In this document: positions 52,547 to 61,197 of the stretch, piece by piece
How positions within the stretch are numbered: position 1 is the stretch's first letter
How the letters are laid out: every line of letters begins with the position of its first letter
DNA from: Pacificispira spongiicola
GTDB taxonomy: Bacteria; Pseudomonadota; Alphaproteobacteria; UBA8366; Aestuariispiraceae
Assembly (NCBI RefSeq): GCF_012926505.1
Contig: NZ_JABBNT010000005.1
Coordinates: 310,001-374,000 of the forward strand
Length of the DNA: 64,000 nt
Reading direction: 5' to 3'
Notes under the pieces: model-generated
The model's database searches: none
Told to the model about the DNA's origin: nothing
Seen by the model: only the letters and a program-made list of their open reading frames with translations
Made by a program: the position numbers and the translations under genes

Positions 52547-52945
52547 ATGCATCCTACCGACTATCTGCAATTCGCCGTCGCCCTGATTTTCGTCCTTGGC
52601 CTGATCGGTCTGACAGCGGTATTGCTGCGCCGTTTCGGTCCCGGCGGCCAGGGCACCAACCGCCCGCGCCCGGGTACCGCCCGCCGCTTGTCCCTGATCG
52701 AAACCCTGCCGATCGACGCCCGCCATCGTCTGGTCATCGTCCGCTACGACGACAGCGAGGCCGTGGTGATGCTGGGCGCGCAGAGCGACACGGTGATCGA
52801 AAAGTCCATCCCGGCGAAGCCCAGAGACATCGCGGGGCCGGTCGGCGGCGGCGGCGCCTTCGATGCCATGATCCGGCGCATCGGCACCGCGCGAAGCAAG
52901 TCGGTCGGCGAAAACGGCGACGATCGCAAGGAGTCCGCATCGTGA
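52547..52945 (+). CDS. fliO: Flagellar biosynthesis protein FliO
   Basis: A 132-aa protein with one N-terminal membrane segment (FAVALIFVLGLIGLTAVLL, about 8-26) and a small cytoplasmic beta domain with RLSLIETLPIDARHRLVIVRYDD, the FliO hallmark. It helps FliP assemble. Its stop overlaps the fliP GTG (GTGA), the usual fliO-fliP coupling. It lies 113 bp after the FlhB-like gene. Confidence 0.88.
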   Translation: MHPTDYLQFAVALIFVLGLIGLTAVLLRRFGPGGQGTNRPRPGTARRLSLIETLPIDARHRLVIVRYDDSEAVVMLGAQSDTVIEKSIPAKPRDIAGPVGGGGAFDAMIRRIGTARSKSVGENGDDRKESAS

Positions 52946-53706
52946 CCCGCCCCCTCCCCTTCGCCAAGCGTGGACTGATCGGCGGGCTTGCCGGTGCCGC
53001 CGCCGCTGTCCTTCTGCTATCGGCACCCGCTGCCGCGCAGTCTATCAATATCGATATCGGCGAGGGCGGTACGGTGACCGGCCGTTTGGTTCAGCTTGTC
53101 GCACTGTTGACGGTTCTGTCGCTGGCACCGTCGCTATTGGTCATGATCACCAGCTTCACCCGACTGATCATAGCCTTTTCTCTGCTGCGCACGGCCTTCG
53201 GGGCGCAACAGACGCCGCCGAATACGGTGCTGATCGGGCTGGCGCTGTTCCTGACCTTCTTCATCATGCAGCCGACGCTGGAACAATCCTATACGGAAGG
53301 TATCCAGCCGCTGATCGAGGAACAGATTCCCGAAGACGTCGCCTTTGAGCGCGCCATCGGACCGTTCCATGAATTCATGATGCGCCATGTCCGGGAAAAG
53401 GATTTGGCCCTGTTCATGGATATAGGCGGCATTTCGACCGCCATCGAACCATCGGAAACGCCGCTGCGCGCGCTGATCCCGGCCTTCATGATTTCGGAAC
53501 TGAAACGGGCCTTCGAAATCGGGTTCCTGCTGTTCGTTCCCTTTGTCGTGATCGACATGGTCGTCGCATCCGTCCTCATGTCCATGGGGATGATGATGCT
53601 GCCGCCGGTGATGATTTCCCTGCCCTTCAAGCTGATATTCTTCGTGCTTGTTGATGGCTGGTACATGGTCGTCGGCAGCCTGGTGCAGAGCTTCAACCCG
53701 GTATAG
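52942..53706 (+). CDS. fliP: Flagellar export gate protein FliP
   Basis: A 254-aa export-gate subunit with a cleavable signal (ending near PAAAQ), then LLTVLSLAPSLLVMITSFTRLIIAFSLLR (FliP signature) and PAFMISELKRAFEIGFLLFVPFVVIDMVV. It forms the gate pentamer with FliQ and FliR, which lie on the opposite strand. GTG 52942 after AAGGAG overlaps the fliO stop; the in-frame extension from 52465 crosses fliO and is a shadow. The first residues are a GTG-initiated methionine. Confidence 0.93.
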   Translation: MTRPLPFAKRGLIGGLAGAAAAVLLLSAPAAAQSINIDIGEGGTVTGRLVQLVALLTVLSLAPSLLVMITSFTRLIIAFSLLRTAFGAQQTPPNTVLIGLALFLTFFIMQPTLEQSYTEGIQPLIEEQIPEDVAFERAIGPFHEFMMRHVREKDLALFMDIGGISTAIEPSETPLRALIPAFMISELKRAFEIGFLLFVPFVVIDMVVASVLMSMGMMMLPPVMISLPFKLIFFVLVDGWYMVVGSLVQSFNPV

Positions 53707-53758
53707 CGCGCCGACCGGGACTCGGAATCCGATTCCCATTTACGGATGGCCGTAGACG

Positions 53759-56700
53759 TCAGCTTGAGCTGGCGCTGACTTCCGCGCTGGGCGGTTCCGG
53801 CGGGGCGAACAGCCTGTCGCGATAGGCCTTCAGGAACGCGTCGAACCGTTCGGAATCGATCAACTGATCGACGGTGGCGAGGACGTCCCCACCGGTCGGC
53901 GCCTGATCCGGGTCGGTGATGAAATCGAACACACCGGATAGGGAACTGTTGGCCATCGTCGGCCCCCAGATATCCACCAGATCGCGCAGGCCTTCCTTGT
54001 CGTTGTTCTGGAACAACGCCACGGCCCAGCCGATGATATAGCGGCCGCGTTCCCCTTCCACGCCTTCCGACGGGTCGGTGGGCGGGTTACCGGCAAGGCG
54101 TTGCAGAACCTTGGCGGATTCCTGCCAATTCTCCGTCTTGCGATACAGATCGCGGCGGATCAAGTCGGCCTCGGTACTGACGTCGCCCGCCAGTTCCTTG
54201 ATCGCCGCATCATATTCGCCCTGCTGGAATTTCGCACGGGCAAGCAGGCGATCGCGGTCCGCCTCCAGCCGGTCATCCAGATCGAACAATTCCAACCCGC
54301 GCCGTCCGGCGGCCAGTGCCTCTTCCGCCTTCGTCGGTTGATCGTCCAATAGGTAGATCAGCGCCAGTTTCGAACTCAGCCGCACGCGCTCCTCGCCCGG
54401 CGGCAGGCGGTCTTCGTCCGACAGCAATTCCTGCAGCTTCGCCGCCGCTTCCGTCAGCAAGTCCAGCGACGCGAGCCGATCGGCGATATTCTCGATAATC
54501 TTGTCGCCATCGGATCCGGTCGGGGTCAGTTCCTTGAATTCCTCATAGAGGGCCAAAGAGCGCAGCGGGTCCATATCGTCCGCGCCACCGTCGAGGAAAA
54601 GCGTCTTGAAGGTATCGACCATCTCCCCCGCCAGATCGTCGGCGACCGGATCGCCGGGGAAGTATTTGACCGCCGTGCGATAAACTTCCAACCCTTCGAA
54701 ATAGTCGGGCTGGTCCAGGTAAAGCTCGCCCAAGCGGCGCAGCAGGTGCAGCTCGCTACGGTCACCACGCCACGCATAGCGCAGGCGTTCCATACGCTCC
54801 AGCGCTTCCTCGTCGGTCATGAAACCCTGACGCAGACCGAGGGAGATCAACGCCAGTTCCGCGCGATAGGCATATTTCCTGTCGCCGGACGTCATCACGT
54901 CGTTGAAAAGTTCTTCCCCCAGATCGAAATCGGTATTCGCGATCGCCAGACGCCCGCGCTGATAATCCAGCGCCGCCTGTTGGGATCGAGTGAGTTCGCC
55001 GCGGTCCTGTTCCAGCGACTTGATCCAGGAATCCGCCGCGCGGATATCACGGTTCGCGAAGGCCGTATCGATGCGCAATAGCCCCAGCACCCCTTTTACC
55101 GGATAGGGATAGCGGCTCAACAGGCTGTCGCCGGGCTTGAAGGCGTCGGACGCAGCCAGATAGTCGCCCGCTTCCGCCAGCGCCGCCCCACGCCAGATCG
55201 CCGCCTCGGCGAAACCGTCCAGACGCGGATCGGCCAACAGGTCACGTGCCTCAGGATAGCGGTTCGCTAGGACGGAGGCCGCGCCTTTCAGCGCGACATT
55301 TTCCGGCCGCCCCATGAATTGCTTGTCGCTTTCCTCCACGACACGCAACACGCCCAGCGCTTCCTGACCGCGATCATGCGCCATCAGGAAGCCCGCCACG
55401 CCGATGCGCGCCGCATTGATCTTTTCGTCCGGCACTTCGGCCAGGGACCGGAAAAGCGACTCCCATTGCTTGGAATATTCGGCAGCCGGGCCGCGCATCC
55501 AACCGGCCAGGTCGAACAGCCGCCGTGAACTCAACAAGGGGCCTGACGAAACCGGCGCTTCCGGCGACACGGCGGAAATCGCCAAACCGTCCGGTGCACT
55601 AACTTGGAAGCCGTCGAAATTGCGTTCCAGCAGAACCGTGTCCGACAGCCGGATCAGGGCGACACCTTGCGCTGTCGGCAGCAATTCGAATTCCGGATAG
55701 CGGCGTAATCCGTCAATGCCCATTCCGGATTCCAGGAACGTGGCGACACGCATCGTATCGCCCATTTCCGGGTCGGGGACGTTCAAAGCCGCGCCGGGCC
55801 GTTCACTGGGAAACACCAGATGCGGCCCGATTTCAGACGTCACATCGGCGGTGATCAGTGCCTGAACCGCGGGTTTCTGCGGGTTACGGCGGAACTCGAC
55901 GACCCAGTTGAACCCTTCCCGTCGGGCACTGGCATTCACGCGCCGGTCAGGCACACTAAGGCGCAGCACGGTCGCCCCACCTATCGGCAGTTGATCCAGC
56001 CGTTCGATCAACGGCGCGCCTTCTGTACGCAAGGGCGACAGTTCCAACGGCGCCCCCTCGTCGAACACGATCCAGATATTGTCGTTCCGCCGGAACACCG
56101 CCGCGCCGACATCTTCCGTCCATTGAAAATTATAGGTTACCAGTGCCGGACCGGCGGGCGCGACTTCTTCCATCTGCGCCGGGATGGCCGGTTCCACCTG
56201 GGGCGCAGGCTGCGCCGCAGCGGCATCCTCCGCGACCTGCGTTTCGTCGGCAGGAGGTTCCGAGGCGGAAGCTTCCGGGGCGGGGATCGCTTCACGCTGC
56301 GGCGCCTCCTGTGCGGCCGCTTCCCCGTCCGGCGGCGGGGGCGGTACTTGCAAATTCGGTTGCAACCCCTCTCGGAACTCGATCTGCCCCGATTGCAATG
56401 CCCCGGCCAAGGCTCGGTCTTGCGCGGCGAGCTGTTGTTCTTCGGTCAACGGGGCCGGTTCCGACGTCGGCGTTTCCGCAGCCGGTTCTGATGTCGGTTC
56501 GGGCGTCGGTTCGGACGACTGGGGGGCTGCTTGGCTCTCAGCCAGGGGCGGCACGCTTTCGACGGGCAGCGGCGCCGCCGCCGTGTTCCGCACCGTGTCG
56601 TCCGCCAATACGTCGACAACGACCTTTTCCTCTAACGGAAAATGTCGGATTTGCGCAACGTCGGGCACGGCGAGAACAAGCCGCAAGCCCGCATCGGTCG

Positions 56701-57379
56701 TCGTGCTTTGCGCCACCCGAATTCCGGCAGGCAGGGTCTGTTCGAAGGCGGCGACGTCGATGGTCGCGCCCCGCCCGAAATCGACGGTCAGCGCCCGACC
56801 GTCCTTCGTCGCGGTATAGCCGGGCGCCTGCGGCCAGTCGAAAACGATCCGGGTATAGCCGGGATGTTCCCCCACGCGGATTCCCAGCGTCCCGGCAAGC
56901 GGTGCCGTCGCGGTGGCAGCCGGTTGTGCGGGTTGAGCAGCCTGTTGCGGCGCCGTCGCTTGTTGGGTCGGCGCGGCCTGTTGGGTCGATACAGCCTGTC
57001 CCGCGGCTTTCCGCAGGTCCACAACGATGGAATTGTCGTTGCGGAAATCACCCAATGTCATCGGGCCGGTCAGCGTCAACCGAACTTCCTGTCCGCCCGC
57101 GTCGATTTCGGCCTGGGTAATGTAATCGCCGAGCCTTTCCCGCACCGCCGCCAGATCCGCTTGCAGCGCACGGTCGAACCGAACCGTCAGGACGGAGCCG
57201 CTGATGGTCGCCGTATATCCGGTTTCGACCGGCCAATCGAACACGATGCGCGCGAAATCGGAATGCTGCCATGCCCGGATACGAACGGCGTCCTGGGCCC
57301 AGGCCGACACGGCGATTGCCGCAACCAGCAATGGGGCCATCAACAAGCTCGGCACTGCGCGGGTCAGGAAACATCTCAT
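53759..57379 (-). CDS. Large secreted TPR protein with duplicated AMIN-like beta domains
   Basis: A 1206-aa protein. The signal peptide ends at AWAQ (about 29). Two similar beta domains (WQHSDFARIVFDWPVETGYTAT and GEHPGYTRIVFDWPQAPGYTAT) lie at about 30-125 and 165-260 and look like AMIN-type wall-binding domains. A proline/alanine/glutamate linker follows to about 430. A third domain (about 440-540) has INVWFDEGAP-like pattern (NIWIVFDEGAPL). Tetratricopeptide-like helices fill about 640-1150. It overlaps the MotB-like gene by 4 bp, so all three form a unit. The longer frame to 57571 is a shadow. Function unknown, presumably periplasmic and tied to the flagellar motor. Confidence 0.75.
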   Translation of the reverse strand: MRCFLTRAVPSLLMAPLLVAAIAVSAWAQDAVRIRAWQHSDFARIVFDWPVETGYTATISGSVLTVRFDRALQADLAAVRERLGDYITQAEIDAGGQEVRLTLTGPMTLGDFRNDNSIVVDLRKAAGQAVSTQQAAPTQQATAPQQAAQPAQPAATATAPLAGTLGIRVGEHPGYTRIVFDWPQAPGYTATKDGRALTVDFGRGATIDVAAFEQTLPAGIRVAQSTTTDAGLRLVLAVPDVAQIRHFPLEEKVVVDVLADDTVRNTAAAPLPVESVPPLAESQAAPQSSEPTPEPTSEPAAETPTSEPAPLTEEQQLAAQDRALAGALQSGQIEFREGLQPNLQVPPPPPDGEAAAQEAPQREAIPAPEASASEPPADETQVAEDAAAAQPAPQVEPAIPAQMEEVAPAGPALVTYNFQWTEDVGAAVFRRNDNIWIVFDEGAPLELSPLRTEGAPLIERLDQLPIGGATVLRLSVPDRRVNASARREGFNWVVEFRRNPQKPAVQALITADVTSEIGPHLVFPSERPGAALNVPDPEMGDTMRVATFLESGMGIDGLRRYPEFELLPTAQGVALIRLSDTVLLERNFDGFQVSAPDGLAISAVSPEAPVSSGPLLSSRRLFDLAGWMRGPAAEYSKQWESLFRSLAEVPDEKINAARIGVAGFLMAHDRGQEALGVLRVVEESDKQFMGRPENVALKGAASVLANRYPEARDLLADPRLDGFAEAAIWRGAALAEAGDYLAASDAFKPGDSLLSRYPYPVKGVLGLLRIDTAFANRDIRAADSWIKSLEQDRGELTRSQQAALDYQRGRLAIANTDFDLGEELFNDVMTSGDRKYAYRAELALISLGLRQGFMTDEEALERMERLRYAWRGDRSELHLLRRLGELYLDQPDYFEGLEVYRTAVKYFPGDPVADDLAGEMVDTFKTLFLDGGADDMDPLRSLALYEEFKELTPTGSDGDKIIENIADRLASLDLLTEAAAKLQELLSDEDRLPPGEERVRLSSKLALIYLLDDQPTKAEEALAAGRRGLELFDLDDRLEADRDRLLARAKFQQGEYDAAIKELAGDVSTEADLIRRDLYRKTENWQESAKVLQRLAGNPPTDPSEGVEGERGRYIIGWAVALFQNNDKEGLRDLVDIWGPTMANSSLSGVFDFITDPDQAPTGGDVLATVDQLIDSERFDAFLKAYRDRLFAPPEPPSAEVSASSS

Positions 57380-58221
57380 TGGCCGCGCGCCTCCGGCACA
57401 ATGACGATATCGACGCGGCTTGCCAGTTTGAAGCGTTCCGCCTCCGGAATATCCCGGTCGATATGGCTGTATTGCCCATCGGCCAAGGCCAACACGGTGA
57501 CGTCTTCGGTATATCCGGCATCGTCCAGTCCCCGGGCGACGCTTAAGGCGCGGGCCAGCGACATATCCCAATTCGATGCAAAACCGGATCCGGATGGCGG
57601 CGGGTTGGGATCGGTATGTCCGCGAATATCCAAACGGTTGCCGAACTGCTTAAATACCGTCGCCAATCGGGACAGTGCGCGGCGGCCTTGATCCCCCAGT
57701 GTCGCAACGCCGTCGGTAAAAATTCGATCCGCCGGAAGCGACAGGACCAATTGATCGTCCAAGCCCGTCATTCGGATCGACGACAGGATCGGGTCGCTGG
57801 CCAATTTTTCTTCCAGGATGCGTTGCAGATACCCCGTCGGGAAGGCCGGGACCAAACTGACCCGCGTCACCGCCCGCTCACCGACCGGCTTCGGCTTCCC
57901 CTCCACGCGCGGCTGATCCCGCGTCGCCATGACGGAAATGATGGAATCCCATTTTTCCGATTGCAGATGCGACATGGAAAACAGCATCACGAAAAAGGCC
58001 AACATCAAGGCGCTGACATCGCCGAAGGTGATCAGCCAGATCGGGGATTTGATCAGCACTTCTTCTTCCGGCAGGTCGTCGTCCAGCACACCGGATTCCA
58101 GATGCATCGACGCTTCCGGCGGGTGACCGCGCTCCGATCCCCCGTCCCGACCGTCTGCCCCGGCCCAGCGGGTCTGCGGTTCATCCATATCGCCGTCGCC
58201 ATGGGTCTGGATATCGCTCAT
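57376..58221 (-). CDS. MotB-type OmpA-domain motor protein
   Basis: A 281-aa protein. One membrane segment (WLITFGDVSALMLAFFVMLFSMS, about 62-84) carries D68 where MotB/PomB keep the proton or sodium-carrying aspartate. The C-terminal OmpA domain (LDIRGHTDPNPPPSG, then NWDMSLARALSVARGL) should bind peptidoglycan. It thus looks like a functional stator B subunit, but no motA is adjacent. It overlaps the MotB-like gene upstream and the TPR gene downstream by 4 bp each. Calling it motB itself would be a guess because other copies may exist. Confidence 0.85.
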   Translation of the reverse strand: MSDIQTHGDGDMDEPQTRWAGADGRDGGSERGHPPEASMHLESGVLDDDLPEEEVLIKSPIWLITFGDVSALMLAFFVMLFSMSHLQSEKWDSIISVMATRDQPRVEGKPKPVGERAVTRVSLVPAFPTGYLQRILEEKLASDPILSSIRMTGLDDQLVLSLPADRIFTDGVATLGDQGRRALSRLATVFKQFGNRLDIRGHTDPNPPPSGSGFASNWDMSLARALSVARGLDDAGYTEDVTVLALADGQYSHIDRDIPEAERFKLASRVDIVIVPEARGQ

Positions 58222-59114
58222 TGCCGCCCCTCCCCCGGAAAGATGGGGTCGGGGTCGGCGACCGGTGCCGTGGCGGTCGCGTCGGACGACTTGGCAAAGG
58301 TCATGAAGGCGCGGTCCTCGTCGCGGATAAAGAATCGGAACCGCACTTTCGACGGATTACCGATCTGGATGCCGATTTCCAAATTGGCTTTCGGCGCACC
58401 GCCTGCGATCAGGGCTTCGGCCAAGCTACCGACCCGCTGGAAGGCCAGCGCCGCATCATTTTCGGCATTGGTTGCCGCGGGGCTTTCCACGATAAGCGCG
58501 CCCGGATCGGCAAGGTCTACCGCAACCCCGCCCCCCGGCGTCTGCTGCGGCGGCAGGACCGATCGCGCCGCCGCCCCGGTGGATATTCCATCCGACACCA
58601 TGGTGACCGGTGCCAGATTCTCCACGAACAGGATCGCCTGCATTTCCACGACCTGCCCCGGCATGCGTGCCGACAGAACATGCGCCGTGGCCGCGATCAG
58701 GTCGCCGCGATCGCCCCGGATCATCGGTTCGGCCCCGACGAACAATTGGAAAACCGGCAGTTCCACCATGATCTGCAAACCGGTGGAAAAGCGGTCGACC
58801 TTTACGAAAGGGATTTCGCTGAGCCATAGGCGCTCAACCTCGTCCAGAACCTTCTCCGGATCGGGAACCGCACCCAGAGTCGAAATCAGCACTTCGGCGT
58901 TCTGATCCGGATCGGCCGCGGTCTGGAACGTCGCCGCGACGCTGCTGAGCACGTCGCGCGACTTCGTTTCGCGAAGAGAGGAGATCGAGTTCAACAGAAT
59001 GAAAAACGCCAATAAGAGCAGGAAAAGACTGAGAAACAGCAACGGTCCCGTCTCCCGTCTAACCGGGAGCGGATGTTCGTCTTCGAACAGGTTCCGTTCG
59101 TCTTCCGCATACAT
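58218..59114 (-). CDS. MotB-like membrane protein lacking the ion-carrying aspartate
   Basis: A 298-aa protein. A short cytoplasmic N-terminus is followed by one membrane segment (PLLFLSLFLLLLAFFILLNSISS, about 24-46) that resembles the MotB helix and plug region but has no aspartate. The periplasmic part contains a repeat of OmpA-like beta strands without the NxxLSxxRA peptidoglycan-binding motif. It starts the three-gene unit with the MotB-type and TPR genes. ATG 59114 gives a family-like N-terminus; 15 extra upstream residues are possible. It may be a regulatory or structural partner of the stator. No family name is assigned. Confidence 0.65.
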   Translation of the reverse strand: MYAEDERNLFEDEHPLPVRRETGPLLFLSLFLLLLAFFILLNSISSLRETKSRDVLSSVAATFQTAADPDQNAEVLISTLGAVPDPEKVLDEVERLWLSEIPFVKVDRFSTGLQIMVELPVFQLFVGAEPMIRGDRGDLIAATAHVLSARMPGQVVEMQAILFVENLAPVTMVSDGISTGAAARSVLPPQQTPGGGVAVDLADPGALIVESPAATNAENDAALAFQRVGSLAEALIAGGAPKANLEIGIQIGNPSKVRFRFFIRDEDRAFMTFAKSSDATATAPVADPDPIFPGEGRQ

Positions 59115-59220
59115 TGTTCGACTATGCCGGATTCGTCCGGCAAACCGCAACAAATCCAACGACTTTCAGGCAATTCTTCGCGGACCGCTCGGAAACGATA
59201 CTCGGCAGTCCCGGAATCGA

Positions 59221-59249
59221 AAAAGCCGCCCGGATGTCGAGCGGCTTTT
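59221..59249 (-). terminator. Terminator downstream of cheY
   Basis: AAAAGCCGC (59221-59229) pairs with GCGGCTTTT (59241-59249) across 11 nt. On the minus strand the stem continues as TTTTTCGATT. It lies 52 bp after the cheY stop and separates cheY from the MotB-like unit. Confidence 0.82.
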
Positions 59250-59300
59250 CAAAGACGTGCCGTGGGGGCGTCATACGACGATCACCCCACAATCCGATGC

Positions 59301-59687
59301 TTAGAAAGCACCGATCACCGAGGTCAGTTTCGCCTTCAGCGTCGCGGCGTTGAATGGTTTGACGATATAATTGCTGACGCCCGCTTCCTTCGCGGCGATC
59401 ACGTTTTCGGTCTTGCTTTCCGCCGTGATCATGATGAAGGGCATGTTCCGCATCTTGTCGTCCGAACGCACTTCGCGCAGCAACTGAAGACCGGTCATGG
59501 GTTCCATATTCCAATCGGAAATAACCAGACCGTATTCCTTCGTCCGAAGTTTGGTCAGCGCGTCACTGCCGTCGGTCGCTTCATCGACATTATTGAAACC
59601 CAGCTGTTTCAGAAGGTTCCGAATAATGCGCAACATCGTCTTATAGTCATCCACGATCAGGATGCTCATATTCATGTCGACAGCCAT
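59301..59687 (-). CDS. CheY-family response regulator
   Basis: A 128-aa receiver-only protein. ILIVDDYKTMLRIIRNLLKQLGF contains the acidic pair, SDWNMEPMTGLQLL the phosphoacceptor aspartate, and NYIVKPFNAATLKAKL the conserved lysine. It fits the CheY/CheYII proteins that sit in alphaproteobacterial flagellar loci and bind FliM. ATG 59687 is used; a second ATG four codons in is also possible. A 163-bp leader precedes it, and it has its own terminator. Confidence 0.9.
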   Translation of the reverse strand: MAVDMNMSILIVDDYKTMLRIIRNLLKQLGFNNVDEATDGSDALTKLRTKEYGLVISDWNMEPMTGLQLLREVRSDDKMRNMPFIMITAESKTENVIAAKEAGVSNYIVKPFNAATLKAKLTSVIGAF

Positions 59688-59717
59688 GTCCGTACTCCGC
59701 CTCGCCTAACTTATTTT

Positions 59718-59737
59718 CCGGGCATTTGACCGCCCGG
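59718..59737 (-). promoter_or_regulatory. Hairpin in the cheY leader
   Basis: CCGGGC (59718-59723) and GCCCGG (59732-59737) form a 6-bp stem with an 8-nt loop 31 bp before the cheY start. Without a T-run on either strand it is not a terminator and may be a leader element. Confidence 0.35.
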
Positions 59738-59850
59738 TAAATTCCATAATGATGCAGAAGGTACCCATAAAGGCCCTCCTTGCAAAGTTAATATAGATGA
59801 ATTCTTTCATGAAAGTTAACGTCGGAACCGGAATTACCTAATTCTTCGCT

Positions 59851-60501
59851 TTATTGGCGAAATTCCGGCAGCGCTTGGCGCGCATCGATTTCCTGCGTCA
59901 CGATAACGGCCTTGTCGGCGTCCATCGCTTCCAGAATCGGCGCCAGTTTTCGATCGCTCATCCCCCGGATCACGCTGAGGATCGTATCCAGCTCCATCGT
60001 ATTGAAAATCGCCGCCGCTTTTTTCGGCTTCATCGCGGCAAAGACACGCTGCAGGCGCTCGCTTTCCTCGTCTTCCTTCTGCTCATAGCGGGCGACGAGG
60101 TTTTCGATTTCCTGGCGGATGCTTTCCAGATTGCGCTGCGTTTCGGCGATGCGGGTTTCCACAACGCTTAACATCGCCTCGCGCTGTTCCAATTCCTTTT
60201 CGCGTTGATCGAGGGCTTCCCGGCGCTTCGCAAGACTGTTCGCCAGCCGGATTTCTTCCGGATGCATATCGTTCGACCCGTCGATGATCGGAACGTCGCT
60301 ATCATCCAGTTCCAGGGGCGTCATTTCCCCCGTATCGCCGGGAACAGGCGGTACGGCTTCCGCGTCCTGGGCAACAGCCGTGCCCGTCTTGACGGTGGAT
60401 CGACCATTGCCGTCGAAGAAATCCTCAAATACCGATCCGGCCCGGAAGGACAGGCCCACCGCCGCCAAGAATATCGCCATCGGTATCAGTCGAACACGCA
60501 T
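59851..60501 (-). CDS. motE: MotE-like flagellar protein
   Basis: A 216-aa protein. An N-terminal membrane or signal segment (about 6-20) is followed by a long coiled coil (EEIRLANSLAKRREALDQREKELEQREAMLSVV..., about 82-150) and an MgtE-N-like C-terminal domain (KPKKAAAIFNTMELDTILSVIRG, about 157-205). That is the MotE plan: a periplasmic chaperone that stabilises MotC in Rhizobiales. Its role here is inferred from architecture and from sitting after fliM. It follows the DUF6468-like gene by 9 bp. Confidence 0.8.
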   Translation of the reverse strand: MRVRLIPMAIFLAAVGLSFRAGSVFEDFFDGNGRSTVKTGTAVAQDAEAVPPVPGDTGEMTPLELDDSDVPIIDGSNDMHPEEIRLANSLAKRREALDQREKELEQREAMLSVVETRIAETQRNLESIRQEIENLVARYEQKEDEESERLQRVFAAMKPKKAAAIFNTMELDTILSVIRGMSDRKLAPILEAMDADKAVIVTQEIDARQALPEFRQ

Positions 60502-60510
60502 ATCCGCCTC

Positions 60511-61044
60511 TTACCGCATATCCTGCAGAGCCTTCAACAGCTCCGACTTGGATTTCGCGCGCGCTTTCTTGGCCGCCGACTTGTCCGGGGCCGCGACAAC
60601 GCGGTCTTCCGGGGCCGCGGACAGCGCCCTGCCGCCCCGTTTCGCCGCCGCTGACGGCTCGTCACGATCCATCGCTGGTTCAACGGAACCGACCCCAGCG
60701 CGCGCCGTAGTTTTGTTCCCGGCACGGATTCCGGTTTCCAGCGCGTCGGCAACCTTTTCCCCGCGTTTGATCAGGAATTCCAGATCGTCGCACAGTTCCC
60801 CCGCCTTCAGCGACGCCTTCCGGGTCGCATCCAGCGAACCGCCTACTTCCTGACGCAGGTCGGACAGCGCCGATTCCGCGCGGGTCGTGGCCTGGGTGAA
60901 ATCCGCAATCAGCTTTTCCAGTTCTTTCCGGCCGGAGCGGATGGCGCTGACCTGCCGGTTCAGGCGAATCCCATAGAAAATCGCCACGCCCAGCAAAATC
61001 ATGAGCGCGATATCGAATGCAATTCCCAGGACCGTGCCGATCAT
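60511..61044 (-). CDS. DUF6468-like membrane protein of the flagellar operon
   Basis: A 177-aa protein. One N-terminal membrane segment (IAFDIALMILLGVAIFYGI, about 6-24) is followed by helical sequence with a coiled-coil pattern (SGRKELEKLIADFTQATTRAESALSDLRQEV) and a lysine/alanine-rich C-terminus. I recognise the general pattern of the DUF6468 family found beside fliM in Alphaproteobacteria. Its role is not known. ATG 61044 after GGAAAG is preferred over a TTG at 61059. It lies between fliM (153-bp gap with a hairpin) and motE. Confidence 0.7.
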   Translation of the reverse strand: MIGTVLGIAFDIALMILLGVAIFYGIRLNRQVSAIRSGRKELEKLIADFTQATTRAESALSDLRQEVGGSLDATRKASLKAGELCDDLEFLIKRGEKVADALETGIRAGNKTTARAGVGSVEPAMDRDEPSAAAKRGGRALSAAPEDRVVAAPDKSAAKKARAKSKSELLKALQDMR

Positions 61045-61104
61045 GTTCTTTCCAGCCAATCCGTCATCGTCCTACCCGTTCCGTCACAACCGCAGAACGG
61101 GACG

Positions 61105-61142
61105 ACCGCCTTCAGTCTAATATATCAGGATTCGAAGGCGGT
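61105..61142 (-). promoter_or_regulatory. 9-bp hairpin between fliM and the DUF6468-like gene
   Basis: ACCGCCTTC (61105-61113) and GAAGGCGGT (61134-61142) pair perfectly across 20 nt. No T-run follows on the minus strand, so it may mark mRNA processing or attenuation within the fliL-fliM-motE unit. Confidence 0.55.
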
Positions 61143-61197
61143 TTGACTAGGGTGTCCGTCGCAACGGAATTCTCCACCCGTGCCGCAAGACCGAGTG

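Noticed and set aside
52465-53706. FliP frame extended from 52465
   Set aside because: The upstream 159 codons overlap fliO in another frame and look like random high-GC sequence; GTG 52942 has the fliO overlap and a ribosome site.
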